64,000 nt of DNA from Shewanella yunxiaonensis (lineage in GTDB: Bacteria > Pseudomonadota > Gammaproteobacteria > Enterobacterales > Shewanellaceae). Position 1 is the stretch's first letter, and each line of letters starts with the position of its first letter. A program made the position numbers and the translations under genes. The notes beneath the pieces were generated by a model. That model was not told where the DNA came from. It saw nothing but the letters and a program-made list of their open reading frames with translations, and ran no database searches. The stretch is from positions 2,577,001 through 2,641,000 of the forward strand of contig NZ_CP073587.1 of assembly GCF_018223345.1 (NCBI RefSeq), in the 5' to 3' direction. Of the stretch, positions 46,197 through 56,314 are shown piece by piece.

Positions 46197-47023
46197 TACT
46201 GTTTCCCTTTTACCAGACTGTTTACCGGCGCTTTACGTACCAGTAGATAAATACCAAAGATAATCATCGGTGCCGACAGGATTTGTCCCATCGTAATATC
46301 TCCGAGGAAAAATCCCAATTGAGGATCCGGCTGACGGACTAATTCTGCCACACTGCGGAAGATACCATATCCCAACAGGAACATGCCGGAAACTGCGCCA
46401 CGTTTATCCGTTTGGCGACTGTACCATTGCAACAAAATAAACAGCGCAACGCCTTCCAGTGCAAACTGATACAATTGCGATGGATGACGTGGTTCTGGGC
46501 CCCCTGTCGGAAACACCATTCCCCAAGGAAGATCGGTCACTCGCCCCCAAAGTTCACCGTTAATGAAGTTGCCAATACGTCCCGCCCCGAGACCAATAGG
46601 GACAACTGGCGCGACGATGTCTGACACCTCAAAGAATGTGCGCTGCTGTTTGCGAGCAATATAGAACATTGCCAGTATCACCCCAACCAGACCGCCGTGG
46701 AATGACATACCACCTTCACTGATTTTGAACAGGTACAAAGGATCTGCCAGGAAATAGTCGAGATGGTAAACCAGCACGTAGCCGATACGGCCTCCAAGGA
46801 TCACCCCCAGAAACGCATAAAACAACAAGTCTGAAACTTGGTCCCTTGTCCATAGGCCATTGGATTTGTCGGCTTTACGGTTAAGCAAAAACATCGCCGC
46901 CATAAATCCCAGAAGATACATAAACCCATACCAGCGTAGCGCTGGATGGAAACTCTGACCAAAAATTTCAAAAGGCCCAAAAGACACGATCACAGGATCA
47001 ATGTGAGGAAATTGCAACGCCAT
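46196..47023 (-). CDS. lgt: Prolipoprotein diacylglyceryl transferase
   Basis: 275 residues with seven membrane helices. [13 protein letters not shown] and [17 protein letters not shown] are the Lgt signatures with the conserved Arg and Asn. It attaches diacylglycerol to the lipobox Cys of lipoproteins at the inner membrane. It lies 34 bp after the TSUP permease gene and is coupled to thyA. Confidence 0.97.
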   Translation of the reverse strand: MALQFPHIDPVIVSFGPFEIFGQSFHPALRWYGFMYLLGFMAAMFLLNRKADKSNGLWTRDQVSDLLFYAFLGVILGGRIGYVLVYHLDYFLADPLYLFKISEGGMSFHGGLVGVILAMFYIARKQQRTFFEVSDIVAPVVPIGLGAGRIGNFINGELWGRVTDLPWGMVFPTGGPEPRHPSQLYQFALEGVALFILLQWYSRQTDKRGAVSGMFLLGYGIFRSVAELVRQPDPQLGFFLGDITMGQILSAPMIIFGIYLLVRKAPVNSLVKGKQ

Positions 47024-47057
47024 AAAGAAGATTACATCCTGGAGTTTTTGATTATTG

Positions 47058-47861
47058 CTAGCTAAACATCAATTTGAGACCCACCACAAGCAGTAACGCT
47101 GCGAAGATCTTTTTCAGTACTGGCGTCGGCCAAGTACTCGCTGCTTTAGCACCAACGGGGGCCAGCAACATGGAAGTGATCACTATGCCCACCAGCGCTG
47201 GGAGATAAACATACCCCAAGGAACCCAGCGGCATGCCCTCGATATCCCAGCCGGCAATAACATACCCTAAACTGCCCCAAAGCGCGATCACCAAGCCATT
47301 AGCTGAAGAAAATCCGACCGCTTGCCGCATCTGCAGGCCACACCAACATAGGAATGGCACAGTTAACGTACCACCGCCGATCCCCATCAATCCGGAAATC
47401 ACCGCAATGAACGCCGACGCCAGAAACAACACAATTGCTGGCGGCAGTTTTTTGCCTTCAGAAGAGGGCTTGTAAGGGAATGCCATGTTCGCTGACATTA
47501 AAATCACGAAAACGGCAAACCCGCGTTTCAGGTCATTGCCGGATATTAATTGCGCAATAAACCCTGAGCACAACGCCCCGATAATGGTGCCGGGCAGCAT
47601 TGGCTTGAACAGCGACCAATCAATATTGCCGCGAGCGTGATGTGCTCTGGCTGATGAAAATGAGGTGAGAATAATGGCGGCCAACGAGGTGGCGATGGCG
47701 ACATGCGGCAGATAATTAGCAGGAACATGCACCCATGGCAGCATATAAATTAATGCGGGCACCGCGATTAGTCCGCCGCCGATACCTAATAAGCCGGCTG
47801 AGAATCCCACCACAATTCCCAACAACAAACAGGCACCCCACACTAATAGAAGGCTTTCCAC
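47058..47861 (-). CDS. TauE/SafE-family (TSUP) permease
   Basis: 267 residues with about eight membrane helices. [23 protein letters not shown] and [21 protein letters not shown] are the two copies of the GxGGG-containing TSUP repeat. Members export sulfite, sulfoacetate or related anions; the substrate here is not shown. It is 45 bp after ptsP and precedes lgt, so the row ptsP-TSUP-lgt-thyA probably shares transcripts. Confidence 0.88.
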   Translation of the reverse strand: MESLLLVWGACLLLGIVVGFSAGLLGIGGGLIAVPALIYMLPWVHVPANYLPHVAIATSLAAIILTSFSSARAHHARGNIDWSLFKPMLPGTIIGALCSGFIAQLISGNDLKRGFAVFVILMSANMAFPYKPSSEGKKLPPAIVLFLASAFIAVISGLMGIGGGTLTVPFLCWCGLQMRQAVGFSSANGLVIALWGSLGYVIAGWDIEGMPLGSLGYVYLPALVGIVITSMLLAPVGAKAASTWPTPVLKKIFAALLLVVGLKLMFS

Positions 47862-47906
47862 ATTGATTCCTTAGCAAAATGTCAGTAACTATCGCTGATA
47901 AACGTC

Positions 47907-50141
47907 CTAGTTGAGAATTGCCGCTAGTCCCTTTTCGCCCAAATAAGCGCGTAATAATTCTCGCACTTCAGAACCACAACGTAATGACAGTGCCTGTTGC
48001 AACAGCACCTGTAATTCATCCATGCTCACCCGACGCATCAGGTAGTTAATCTTTGCTAATGCGCCCTGGTTCATGCTCAATTCACGATAGCCCATGGCTG
48101 ACAACAATAATGCCCCGGCAGGTTCGCCCGCCATCTCACCGCAGATACTGATCCCCAAGCCATAGTGACGGCATTGCTGCAATGCCGTTTTAAGGTAACG
48201 CAAAACACCAGGATGATAACTGTCAAATAACGAACTCACTCTAGGGTTGTTGCGATCAACGGCTAATAAATATTGAGTCAGGTCGTTTGACCCCACTGAC
48301 ACAAAATCTACCCGTTTGGCCACTTCATCCAACTGATACAGTAAAGCGGGCACTTCCAGCATCACGCCTAACTGTGGTTTTGAAAGCAAGGGATTCACAT
48401 CTGATTTCAGCTCACTGTAAGCTTGCTCAAAGTATTCCAGCGCGTGGTCAACTTCCTCAAGGTTACTTACCATTGGCAGCAAAATCTTCAGTTGCTCGCT
48501 CGTGCCATTGGCTTGCAGCATGGCGCGCATCTGCACTAAAAACAGTTCAGGATGGTCCAGCGACATACGAATACCACGCCAGCCCAAGAAAGGGTTGTCT
48601 TCTTTAATCGGAAAATATGGCAACGGTTTGTCGCCACCGACGTCCAGCGTGCGCATCACTACCGGGCGCCCAGCCACCAAATTAAATACTTGGGAATAGA
48701 CTTTTATCTGCTCGCTCTCACTGGGAAAGCGTTGCTGTAACATAAACGGAATTTCCGTACGATACAGCCCGACACCATCAGCGCCTTCGGCCAACTCTGA
48801 AGCTAAGCCACTCAGTAATCCGGCATTAATGAACAGATTAATCCGCTCACCATCTAAGGTTTCGGCGGGCAGGTGCACTTCCTGCATATATTGTCGTTGT
48901 AGCGCTTTTTCCGCATTCAGCAAACTGCGGTATTCGCTGATAACAGCACTGGAAGGCGACACCATCAGCTGGCCACGAGTAGCATTTAACACCATCATCT
49001 TTTTATCGATGTTGGATGCCAAAACCTGTTGCACCCCGGTAAGTGCCGGGATCCCCAAGGCCCTTGCCAGAATTGCTGCGTGAGAATTCACGCCGCCCAA
49101 TTCAGTGACGATCCCCGCCAGCTTGGCTCTGGGAAACTCCGCCAGCAAAGTCGTATCGGCTTCCTTAGTCACCAGAATCACTGGCTTATCCGAATCCAAT
49201 ACCAGGCGATCCGGTTCAATCAACTGACGTAACACCTTTTGCCCTAAATCGCGGATGTCGCTGGCGCGCTCCTTGATATAGGGATCTTCCATCGACTGGA
49301 ATTGCTCGATATAGCGCAGCGACACCCGACTGATAGCCGATTCTGCACACCACCCCTGCTCAACTTCGCGGACATATTCGCCACCGAGACTGGATTCATC
49401 CAACAACAAGGTTAGTGCAGAAAAAATCGCCACGACCTCCTGATCCTGCTCACGGTCGAAGCGCTGGGAAAGATTACCGAGATTATTACGGCATCGCGTG
49501 ATGGCAGTACTTAATCGCTCCAGCTCCACTTTAACATCCGCCGCTTTGCGATTCGGCTGTCGCAACGCAATCTCGCCCCCCAGCACTAAAGCATGAGCGA
49601 TAGCGATACCATTGGATGCGGGAGTTCCCTGGAACAAGATCTGCTTTTCACGGCCTTTAACACTGGCTTTTTGTTTCAAACCACGAACGGCCATTGCCAG
49701 CTGTGCCGCCAAGGTCATCAGAAAAGCTTCTTCACCTTCACTGAATTGACGGGCACTGGCCTGCTGGACCACGATCACACCAAGGAGTTGCTTCTGGTAA
49801 ATAATAGGAACTGCCAGAAAGGCGCGATATTCTTCTTCTAAGGCTTCAGGAAACAACTTAAAGCGAGGATGTTGACGCGCATCTGCCAAATTGATGGCTT
49901 CTTCACGTTCGGCAACCAAGCCTACAAGTCCTTCGGTAATCGGCATACGCACGTTACCGACGGCATTAGGCTCCAGACCATCGGTCGCAGATAATATCAA
50001 CTCATCCTTGTCGAGGATGTAAATGGAACAACACTCGGTCACAATCGCAGCCTTGATCTGTTTGACCAATAACTCCAGCGCCGTATCCAAATCGCCGGCG
50101 CTGGCGACTGCCTGAGTGATGTCCCTGAGTGTGTTTAACAA
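47907..50141 (-). CDS. ptsP: PTS-Ntr enzyme I (phosphoenolpyruvate phosphotransferase)
   Basis: 744 residues. A GAF domain (about 1-150) is followed by enzyme I: the phospho-His motif GGVNSHAAILARALGIPAL near residue 355, the PEP-binding part with TLDVGGDKPLPYF and GWRGIRMSLDHPELF, and SVGSNDLTQYLLAVDRNNP near 625. It starts the nitrogen PTS phosphorelay to NPr and EIIA-Ntr, which regulates potassium and nitrogen handling; the GAF domain senses glutamine. It lies 24 bp after rppH. Confidence 0.96.
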   Translation of the reverse strand: MLNTLRDITQAVASAGDLDTALELLVKQIKAAIVTECCSIYILDKDELILSATDGLEPNAVGNVRMPITEGLVGLVAEREEAINLADARQHPRFKLFPEALEEEYRAFLAVPIIYQKQLLGVIVVQQASARQFSEGEEAFLMTLAAQLAMAVRGLKQKASVKGREKQILFQGTPASNGIAIAHALVLGGEIALRQPNRKAADVKVELERLSTAITRCRNNLGNLSQRFDREQDQEVVAIFSALTLLLDESSLGGEYVREVEQGWCAESAISRVSLRYIEQFQSMEDPYIKERASDIRDLGQKVLRQLIEPDRLVLDSDKPVILVTKEADTTLLAEFPRAKLAGIVTELGGVNSHAAILARALGIPALTGVQQVLASNIDKKMMVLNATRGQLMVSPSSAVISEYRSLLNAEKALQRQYMQEVHLPAETLDGERINLFINAGLLSGLASELAEGADGVGLYRTEIPFMLQQRFPSESEQIKVYSQVFNLVAGRPVVMRTLDVGGDKPLPYFPIKEDNPFLGWRGIRMSLDHPELFLVQMRAMLQANGTSEQLKILLPMVSNLEEVDHALEYFEQAYSELKSDVNPLLSKPQLGVMLEVPALLYQLDEVAKRVDFVSVGSNDLTQYLLAVDRNNPRVSSLFDSYHPGVLRYLKTALQQCRHYGLGISICGEMAGEPAGALLLSAMGYRELSMNQGALAKINYLMRRVSMDELQVLLQQALSLRCGSEVRELLRAYLGEKGLAAILN

Positions 50142-50165
50142 CGCTCTCCTCCCACGTTAATCCTG

Positions 50166-50693
50166 TCAGCGAGACGGTCGATTTCTACCCTTCCGACGAA
50201 ACGGCTCCCGTTGCTGCTGTAACGCCAGCGCAGTAGAAGCAAACTCCTTCATTACTTTGCGGTATACGTCGCGTTTAAAAGAAACCACTTGCCTTACCGG
50301 GTACCAATAACTCACCCAGCGCCAGTCATCAAACTCCGGATGACCGGATAAATTAAGATTTACCGCGCTATCTTGGCTTTTCAACTGTAACAAAAACCAT
50401 TTCTGCTTTTGTCCGATACACACGGGCTGGCTGTCCTGACGCACTAGGCGCTTAGGTAACCGATAGCGGAGCCATGAACGAGTAGATGTCAGTATCTGCA
50501 CATGTTCTGGCTTGAGCCCAACTTCCTCGAATAACTCGCGGAACATGGCTTCTTCTGCCGACTCGCCGTCATCCACCCCACCCTGTGGAAACTGCCACGA
50601 ATGCTGACCGAAACGACGGGCCCACATGACTTGCCCAATTTTATTACAGATGATTATGCCCACATTTGCGCGAAAGCCATCGCCGTCAATCAC
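50166..50693 (-). CDS. rppH: RNA pyrophosphohydrolase RppH
   Basis: 175 residues. The Nudix box is at residues 38-60 ([20 protein letters not shown] then VGL), preceded by the RppH marker GQHSWQFPQ. It removes pyrophosphate from 5'-triphosphate mRNA and starts RNase E decay. The basic tail is [10 protein letters not shown]. It is divergent from mutH and upstream of ptsP, an order also seen in E. coli. Confidence 0.96.
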   Translation of the reverse strand: MIDGDGFRANVGIIICNKIGQVMWARRFGQHSWQFPQGGVDDGESAEEAMFRELFEEVGLKPEHVQILTSTRSWLRYRLPKRLVRQDSQPVCIGQKQKWFLLQLKSQDSAVNLNLSGHPEFDDWRWVSYWYPVRQVVSFKRDVYRKVMKEFASTALALQQQREPFRRKGRNRPSR

Positions 50694-51368
50694 ATGGACT
50701 CCGAAAACTCGATAAATTTCAATGCATCGATTGTTTCACAAAGCTTGCGCGGCAGCAATTAGCAGTTGTACAGCTTTTGATATCTAACGCGACGATATGC
50801 CGCCATTATTTGGCTGAACCGATGTTATTCACACTATCCACAAAATCTGTGGAAAAGGTTGTTGGAAACCGGGAGAAAACGTTGGAAAGTTGCCATAAAC
50901 TATCCAAAGCCTTACATAAAACATCATCAAAATATCTGTTAACTATTGTTTTATATATATTTTATCTCAATCCTACTTTTGTATTTGCAAAAATAGCTGT
51001 TGATGTTTAAAAAATCTCCACCGCAATTTTTACCATTTTTGCTTGGCAATACCGCTCGACAACATTCAAATCTAATCGATTTTAATAATTAAAATATGAT
51101 AATTTAAATCGTATTTATGACTAATAATTGTTCATGTCACCCAATCACACGATTTATCCCGAAATATTGTGGATAAAGTTGTTGGCAACTATGGAACATC
51201 CGGCGAGTAATTTGGTACAAATGCACTAACCCTATTTTAAACTTTAATAAACTCATTGAAATTCAAAATAATAGAAACATTTACTCACTTGAGTATCTTG
51301 TACAGAAGATGACTGAACAGATTTTGTTCGGCGTTGTACAACATTGGAATTAGGGTAAACTGCCAGTT
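50694..51368. other. Large AT-rich rppH-mutH intergenic region with DnaA-box-like pairs
   Basis: 675 bases with no gene I can support; the plus-strand frame 50666-51010 overlaps rppH and has no family or ribosome site. Seen directly: TGTGGATAA, the exact complement of the DnaA box TTATCCACA, at 51168-51176, facing a degenerate TTATCCCGA at 51154-51162 with a 5-base gap; and CTATCCACA at 50834-50842 facing TGTGGAAAA at 50848-50856, again a 5-base gap. Both pairs are followed by RGTTGTTGGMAAC. Between them are long AT runs (about 50940-51000 and 51070-51120). From memory, E. coli carries DARS2 in this gap. Confidence 0.55.
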
Positions 51369-52043
51369 ATGAATCCCTTAATATCCCCTCCAGAATCCAT
51401 TGACGTCTTGCTACAACGTGCAGAGGCCCTTGCTGGCTTATCGCTGGGTCAATTAGCACAGTCATTCGGGATTCAACCACCCACCAATCTTCGTCGTGAC
51501 AAAGGTTGGCCGGGACAGTTATTGGAGATCGCATTAGGCGCTAATGCCGGCTCGAAGCCGCAGCAGGATTTTTTGCATCTGGGTGTCGAACTCAAAAGCA
51601 TTCCTGTCGACCAAAACGGTATGCCCATGGAAACCACGTATGTCTGTGTTGCCCCGCTAATGGACATTACCGGATTACGTTGGGAACAAAGCCTGGTTTA
51701 CCACAAACTGCAGCAGGTGCTGTGGATACCCATTCAAGGTGAACGAACGCTAACGCCAGCTACACGCCGCATCGGCATGCCAATTTTGTGGCGGCCAGAC
51801 AATGAACAATTGCGGCAGCTGCAACAAGACTGGGAAGAGATAATGGAACTGATCAGTCTCGGTAAAGTTAGCACTATTACGGCTCGCCATGGTGAAGTGC
51901 TGCAGTTACGCCCAAAGGCCGCCAACAGTCGCGCATTAACTGCTAGCATTGCTGAAGATGGCAGTATTCAGATGACCAATCCCAGAGGGTTTTACCTTAA
52001 AACCAGTTTTACCCGTCAAATCCTGCGACAATATTTTGGCTAA
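51369..52043 (+). CDS. mutH: DNA mismatch repair endonuclease MutH
   Basis: 224 residues. Visible blocks include AEALAGLSLGQLAQSFG, then DKGWPGQLLEIALGANAGSK near residue 42 and DFLHLGVELKSIPVD near 68, holding the Asp, Glu and Lys of the nuclease site. It nicks the unmethylated strand at hemimethylated GATC after MutS/MutL activation, so Dam-directed repair should operate. The start is ATG at 51369; no strong ribosome site precedes it. Confidence 0.95.
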   Translation: MNPLISPPESIDVLLQRAEALAGLSLGQLAQSFGIQPPTNLRRDKGWPGQLLEIALGANAGSKPQQDFLHLGVELKSIPVDQNGMPMETTYVCVAPLMDITGLRWEQSLVYHKLQQVLWIPIQGERTLTPATRRIGMPILWRPDNEQLRQLQQDWEEIMELISLGKVSTITARHGEVLQLRPKAANSRALTASIAEDGSIQMTNPRGFYLKTSFTRQILRQYFG

Positions 52044-52066
52044 CCACACAAAAGATGTGAGTTTGA

Positions 52067-52083
52067 TTTGATATGGATCACAT
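52067..52083 (+). promoter_or_regulatory. CRP/FNR-type site ahead of the adenylate cyclase gene
   Basis: TTGATATGGATCAC matches FNR/EtrA (TTGAT-N4-ATCAA) at 9 of 10 positions. In the CRP register TTTGA-N6-TCACA matches 9 of 10. It lies about 90 bases before the cyclase start, a usual activator distance. Confidence 0.55.
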
Positions 52084-52165
52084 TTATCGCTGGCATCACC
52101 CTGCTGATATCGATAAACTACCGCCTCTTAGTAAGCCAATGAAATTGTAGGAACTGTTCCATTCC

Positions 52166-53239
52166 GTGAGAGCACGTGTACAGGCAAAGAAACTCTTGTT
52201 CGCCATTCTGGCCTGGACCGGAGCTATGTCGGCCTTCGTCTTTTTCCGATATTCCCAATCGACTGAGCTTCCCCAGTGGGCAGTTGGCTCAGGGGATCTG
52301 GCCACGCTTGCTGTTTACATGGGCATCATCTTCGGCAGTTTGCATTGGATGTCTAACCTGATTGCTGATTTCAGTGCTATCAACCGGCTACCCTATATAT
52401 TCTCCGTTATTTTCAAAGGGTTATTCCTTCTTCTTGGTGCCACGACATTAGCGTATATGACGCAATATCTGAACATGTGGGCGATTGAAAACCACATAGC
52501 GACTTTGCGGCAGATGTTGACAGTGCACATCCTGTATAGCCCATCGTTCCAGGCATTGATGATCTATCTGGTGGTTGTACGAGTCGGTTTGGCATTTATT
52601 GAGCAGATGGCATTGCTGGTTGGTCCGCGCATTCTGCTGAATATTGGGATGGGTAACTATCATCGTCCCCGCTATGAACAGCGCCTGTTTTTGTACATAG
52701 ATATGGTGGCGTCCACCACGCATGCTGAATCACTGGGCGATTACCGTTTCAGTCGTTTGATCCAGGATTGCTTTAGCTTGCTGTCAGAAACTATCACCAA
52801 TAACGATGCTGAAATCTACCGCTATATGGGGGATGCAGTGCTGATCCACTGGCCGCTGCCACAGGGCATCATCAATGACCGTTGCATGAATGTGTATTTT
52901 GAATTCAGCCAGCAACTCAACTGGCAACGCCACTATTTTGAAGAACAGTATGGATTTGTGCCCAAATTTAAAGCGGCAGCACACTGTGGGCAGGTTGTGG
53001 CGGCAGTCGTTGGTGTACAAAAGCAGGAAATCAGCTTCTTCAGCGACGTACTGAATACACTTGCACGACTGCAGGACCAATGTAACCCGCTCGGACAACG
53101 AATGTTGCTATCTGGCGCGTTAGTTGCGCGTCTGGAAAACAATCATAGTGAGTATCAACTGACCAACTTTGGTCCGGTGAAACTCAAAGGCAAACAACAT
53201 TCCATTGAAGTCTATGGCGTAAAACCTAAGCAGGGTTAA
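52166..53239 (+). CDS. cyaC: Membrane-bound class III adenylate cyclase
   Basis: 357 residues, GTG start with AGGAA upstream. About five membrane helices fill residues 1-150. The cyclase domain follows (about 170-350): LFLYIDMVASTTHAES has the first metal Asp, YRYMGDAVLIHW the second, and FFSDVLNTLARLQ the Asn and Arg of the transition-state site. All are intact, so it should make cAMP. S. oneidensis has a membrane class III cyclase (CyaC) required for anaerobic respiration through CRP, and its location beside oxyR supports this name. A CRP/EtrA-like site lies upstream. Confidence 0.9.
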   Translation: MRARVQAKKLLFAILAWTGAMSAFVFFRYSQSTELPQWAVGSGDLATLAVYMGIIFGSLHWMSNLIADFSAINRLPYIFSVIFKGLFLLLGATTLAYMTQYLNMWAIENHIATLRQMLTVHILYSPSFQALMIYLVVVRVGLAFIEQMALLVGPRILLNIGMGNYHRPRYEQRLFLYIDMVASTTHAESLGDYRFSRLIQDCFSLLSETITNNDAEIYRYMGDAVLIHWPLPQGIINDRCMNVYFEFSQQLNWQRHYFEEQYGFVPKFKAAAHCGQVVAAVVGVQKQEISFFSDVLNTLARLQDQCNPLGQRMLLSGALVARLENNHSEYQLTNFGPVKLKGKQHSIEVYGVKPKQG

Positions 53240-53246
53240 TTACACG

Positions 53247-54161
53247 CTATCCATCAATCTTCTGCTGTAACAGCTTTTGTACTTCTAAGCCAAGGGTTCT
53301 GAAGGTGCGGATACGACTGGTAGTCTGGCGCCAGACTAAGCCGATATCTCTGAAAGGAGAGTCGCCAGGCGGATTTAACACCACTAAATCGGTATCTTTA
53401 AGGATGCCAGCATCAATTGCCATTTGTGGCAGGAAAGTGGTTCCCAGTTTACTGTTCACCATCTGCACCAGTGTATGTAGGCTGGTGGCTGCAAAGGGAT
53501 TTACTTTACGGCTATCGCCGAGTTTACAAGCACTGATAGCGTGACCGGTAATGCAGTGTTCACTCTGCAGTAAAAAGATGCTCTCATCAGGTAATGCCTG
53601 ATAATCCACTGGCTCATGCACATTATTGGCGAGGTCTTTATGGATCACCATCTTAAAGGGATCGATGCCCACTTTCATGCTGTGATAGCCGGTAACATCC
53701 GCAGGTAAAGCCAACAGCAGTAAATCGAGTTCTCCTTTGCCAAGCGATACCAATAAACGCTCGGTAGTATCCTCTTTAAGCAGCAAACTCAACTGCGGAT
53801 AACTTGCTTGGCATTGTTTTACTAGGCGACTCAACAAGAACGGCGCAATGGTTGGAATACACCCCAACCGGATTTCCCCAGTCATGGGTTCGCCTTGGTT
53901 CTTCACCAACTCTACCAGATCATCCACATCGGTGAGAATTTTGAGCGCTCGCTGTACCACTTCTTCACCGATGGCGGTGAACATAAAGGATTTATGATCC
54001 CGCTCGATCAGTTGATACCCCAGTTGCTCCTCTAAATTTTGGATACCACTGGATAATGTTGACTGGCTGACATGGCAAATGCCGGCAGCTCGATTAAAAT
54101 TCTGCTCTTGATGCAAATTCACCAGATAATAGAGATTCTTAAGACTTGGTAAAGGTTTCAT
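53247..54161 (-). CDS. oxyR: Hydrogen-peroxide regulator OxyR
   Basis: 304 residues from the ATG at 54161. The LysR helix-turn-helix is at about 18-43 (NFNRAAGICHVSQSTLSSGI). The redox pair lies in EHCITGHAISACKLG near residues 197-208: Cys, eight residues, Cys, the spacing of E. coli Cys199-Cys208. This pair, with CHVSQ-type helix and FAATSLHTLVQMV, marks it as OxyR. It activates or represses catalase and peroxidase genes. It stands between cyaC (convergent) and the nhaC gene. Confidence 0.93.
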   Translation of the reverse strand: MKPLPSLKNLYYLVNLHQEQNFNRAAGICHVSQSTLSSGIQNLEEQLGYQLIERDHKSFMFTAIGEEVVQRALKILTDVDDLVELVKNQGEPMTGEIRLGCIPTIAPFLLSRLVKQCQASYPQLSLLLKEDTTERLLVSLGKGELDLLLLALPADVTGYHSMKVGIDPFKMVIHKDLANNVHEPVDYQALPDESIFLLQSEHCITGHAISACKLGDSRKVNPFAATSLHTLVQMVNSKLGTTFLPQMAIDAGILKDTDLVVLNPPGDSPFRDIGLVWRQTTSRIRTFRTLGLEVQKLLQQKIDG

Positions 54162-54331
54162 CGAGTCAATTACCGCGCATTTCACCAATGGATGTTTCCG
54201 ACCAATTTACCATAAAACCGCTACAACGCAGCAGGTGAATTGATGCTACATCTCACTAAGGCAACCAACTCAACGATTAAATAACACAGAGAACCCCGCA
54301 GAATTACATTCGGCATTGCGTTTTAGAAACA

Positions 54332-55840
54332 TTAATCTTCCATAAGCCCTAATGAAAAGCGGTACTGATAAAACCTTGCCAACAGCCATACTGCCGCCAA
54401 TTGCGCCAAAATGGCCAGGACGAATATCCACGGCGACTCATGCAAACCGGCAACGATAAAACTCACCAGCGCAATAGTGCCATTGAGCAGCGCATATGGC
54501 AGTTGTGTACGAAAATGCTCAAATTGATCACACCCAGAACCCGTAGAAGAAAAAATCGTGGTCTCTGATATGGGAGAACAGTGATCACCAAATAAACCAC
54601 CAGACAGAACCGAACCAATACACACTAATAATGGTGCGTCAATGGCCGCCGAGGTTGGGATCACCAACGGCATCATAATGGCGAACGTCCCCCACGATGA
54701 ACCAGTGGCAAATGAAATAATCGCGGAAAACAGAAATGCTGCCGCAGGCAACAACCAGGCGGGGAATCCCGCCTGCGCCTGTTGCGCAATATAGGCAGCG
54801 GTGCCTAATTCTTTACCTACGGTACTGAGTGTCCAGGCCAGTATCAATACGATGGCAATCTGCATCATATTGTTCATGCCCTTAAGATAAACGCCGATAC
54901 CATCACTTAAACGGCGCACTTTGCGGTAAGCCATCAAGGTGATCAGTGTCATCGCCGCAAAAAAATAGGCACTGGATAACGCGGCCCGAAATACGGAGCC
55001 TGATACTTGTCGGAACGGGAACCCCAATGGCGCCAGCATTGACACCATCACCAAGCCCATGACCAATAACGGCGCCCAAACAAACGAGGCTCTAGCCTGA
55101 GGATGGGAAAAAGCCTGCAATGACAGGTCACTGTTGCCCATGTGCTTTCCCAACAAGGCATCGGCTTCTGCTTGCGCCATCGGGCCAAAATCAAGTTTCT
55201 TGAAAGCCACCAGCGGAATGATAACAATGGCGAGGATTGCGTAAAATTGGTACGGAATGGCGCCAACAAAAGCGCTCCATTCGCTGACATCACTGTTTAG
55301 AGCCGATAATTCTTTTTGAATTAACCCCATGATGTAGACCCCCCAACCAATAAACGGGATCAGAATGGCTACTGGCGAAGCGGTTGAATCAATAATAAAA
55401 GCTAACTTCTGCCGCGACACATTCAGTTTATCAAATAAGGGACGAAACACCGGACCGATAATCAACGGCGTACCCAAGTCGGAAAAAAAGATACAGATAC
55501 CACCAAACCATGCCGCCAGTTGCACCCGGCAACGAGTACTAACCCAGTGCGTCACCTTCTGCGCAAATGCATGACCACCGCCAGATTGCTCCATCAATGC
55601 TACGAAGCCACCGATAAAAACCAGCAACACTAACACCCCTGCGTTATAGCCATCGGTTAACTGGGGCACCAGATAATCTTTAACCATAACCCCGAAGGTC
55701 TCAAACGGCTGCCAGCCACTCAGCATAAAGACGCCGCTCAATACGCCGACGAACAATCCAATAACGACATTTCGGGTAATTAAAGATAACGCTAACGTTA
55801 AAACAATAGGGATAAGAGATGTCGCATCTGTCTGAACCAC
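54332..55840 (-). CDS. nhaC: NhaC-type Na+/H+ antiporter
   Basis: 502 residues, GTG start with AAGGAAG upstream. About twelve membrane helices. FFSDLGTPLIIGPVFRPLFD near residue 118, ASPVAILIPFIGWGVYIMG and GDHCSPISETTIFSSTGSGC near 425 are the NhaC-family marks, including the paired half-repeat and the GDHCSPIS(D/E)T motif. It could exchange sodium or organic-acid/sodium; substrate is not proved. It lies 170 bp before oxyR in the same direction. Confidence 0.88.
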   Translation of the reverse strand: MVQTDATSLIPIVLTLALSLITRNVVIGLFVGVLSGVFMLSGWQPFETFGVMVKDYLVPQLTDGYNAGVLVLLVFIGGFVALMEQSGGGHAFAQKVTHWVSTRCRVQLAAWFGGICIFFSDLGTPLIIGPVFRPLFDKLNVSRQKLAFIIDSTASPVAILIPFIGWGVYIMGLIQKELSALNSDVSEWSAFVGAIPYQFYAILAIVIIPLVAFKKLDFGPMAQAEADALLGKHMGNSDLSLQAFSHPQARASFVWAPLLVMGLVMVSMLAPLGFPFRQVSGSVFRAALSSAYFFAAMTLITLMAYRKVRRLSDGIGVYLKGMNNMMQIAIVLILAWTLSTVGKELGTAAYIAQQAQAGFPAWLLPAAAFLFSAIISFATGSSWGTFAIMMPLVIPTSAAIDAPLLVCIGSVLSGGLFGDHCSPISETTIFSSTGSGCDQFEHFRTQLPYALLNGTIALVSFIVAGLHESPWIFVLAILAQLAAVWLLARFYQYRFSLGLMED

Positions 55841-56314
55841 AATACTTCCTTACAGACAAGGCAATCGATTTTTTAATCAATTGAATTTTAGTTATAAATT
55901 TGCACATTGAGACGCACGTGCATCCAATGGTGCATGTTAAATAGCGTCACTCCCTGACTCAGAAAAACGCCAACAGCGAAAAAATCTTGGTTTTTATGAC
56001 CGCAATAATTTTCAGCTAACCGACAGTACTGCCAGCTTATTAGGCAAAATATCGCAATGGCAATGTAACATTGATATCACTATATAACCACAATAGAACA
56101 ACATTCATGGTAATAACGGATAATGGCTTAGGTAGTCCTGCGGATGTCAGATAAGGGGATAAAGTGAGTACCAGGCAGCGGTTAGGCGCTTAGCTTAGCT
56201 AAAGATAATCACAACGAAACGGAATATCAGATTAAGACAGGTTCGGGAGGGGGAGAAAAGCTGATTGGTCTCACTGAAAAACTCAAATACCAATCAGCGG
56301 TGAATAGCGGCAGT
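55841..56314. other. Intergenic region between nhaC and hptA
   Basis: About 470 bases without a supportable gene. It must hold the nhaC promoter (minus). The minus strand shows two ATGCAC copies 13 bases apart near 55915-55940. A stem-loop follows hptA (56255-56298). No other structure was seen. Confidence 0.4.
56255..56298 (-). terminator. hptA terminator candidate
   Basis: GCTGATTGGT / ACCAATCAGC arms with a 19-base loop; the minus strand continues TTTTC. It lies 17 bases after the hptA stop; the long loop makes it less than ideal. Confidence 0.55.

Noticed and set aside
50666..51010. A 114-codon plus-strand frame in the rppH-mutH gap
   Set aside because: It overlaps the rppH start, has no ribosome site or recognisable family, and lies in AT-rich DNA with DnaA-box-like sites.
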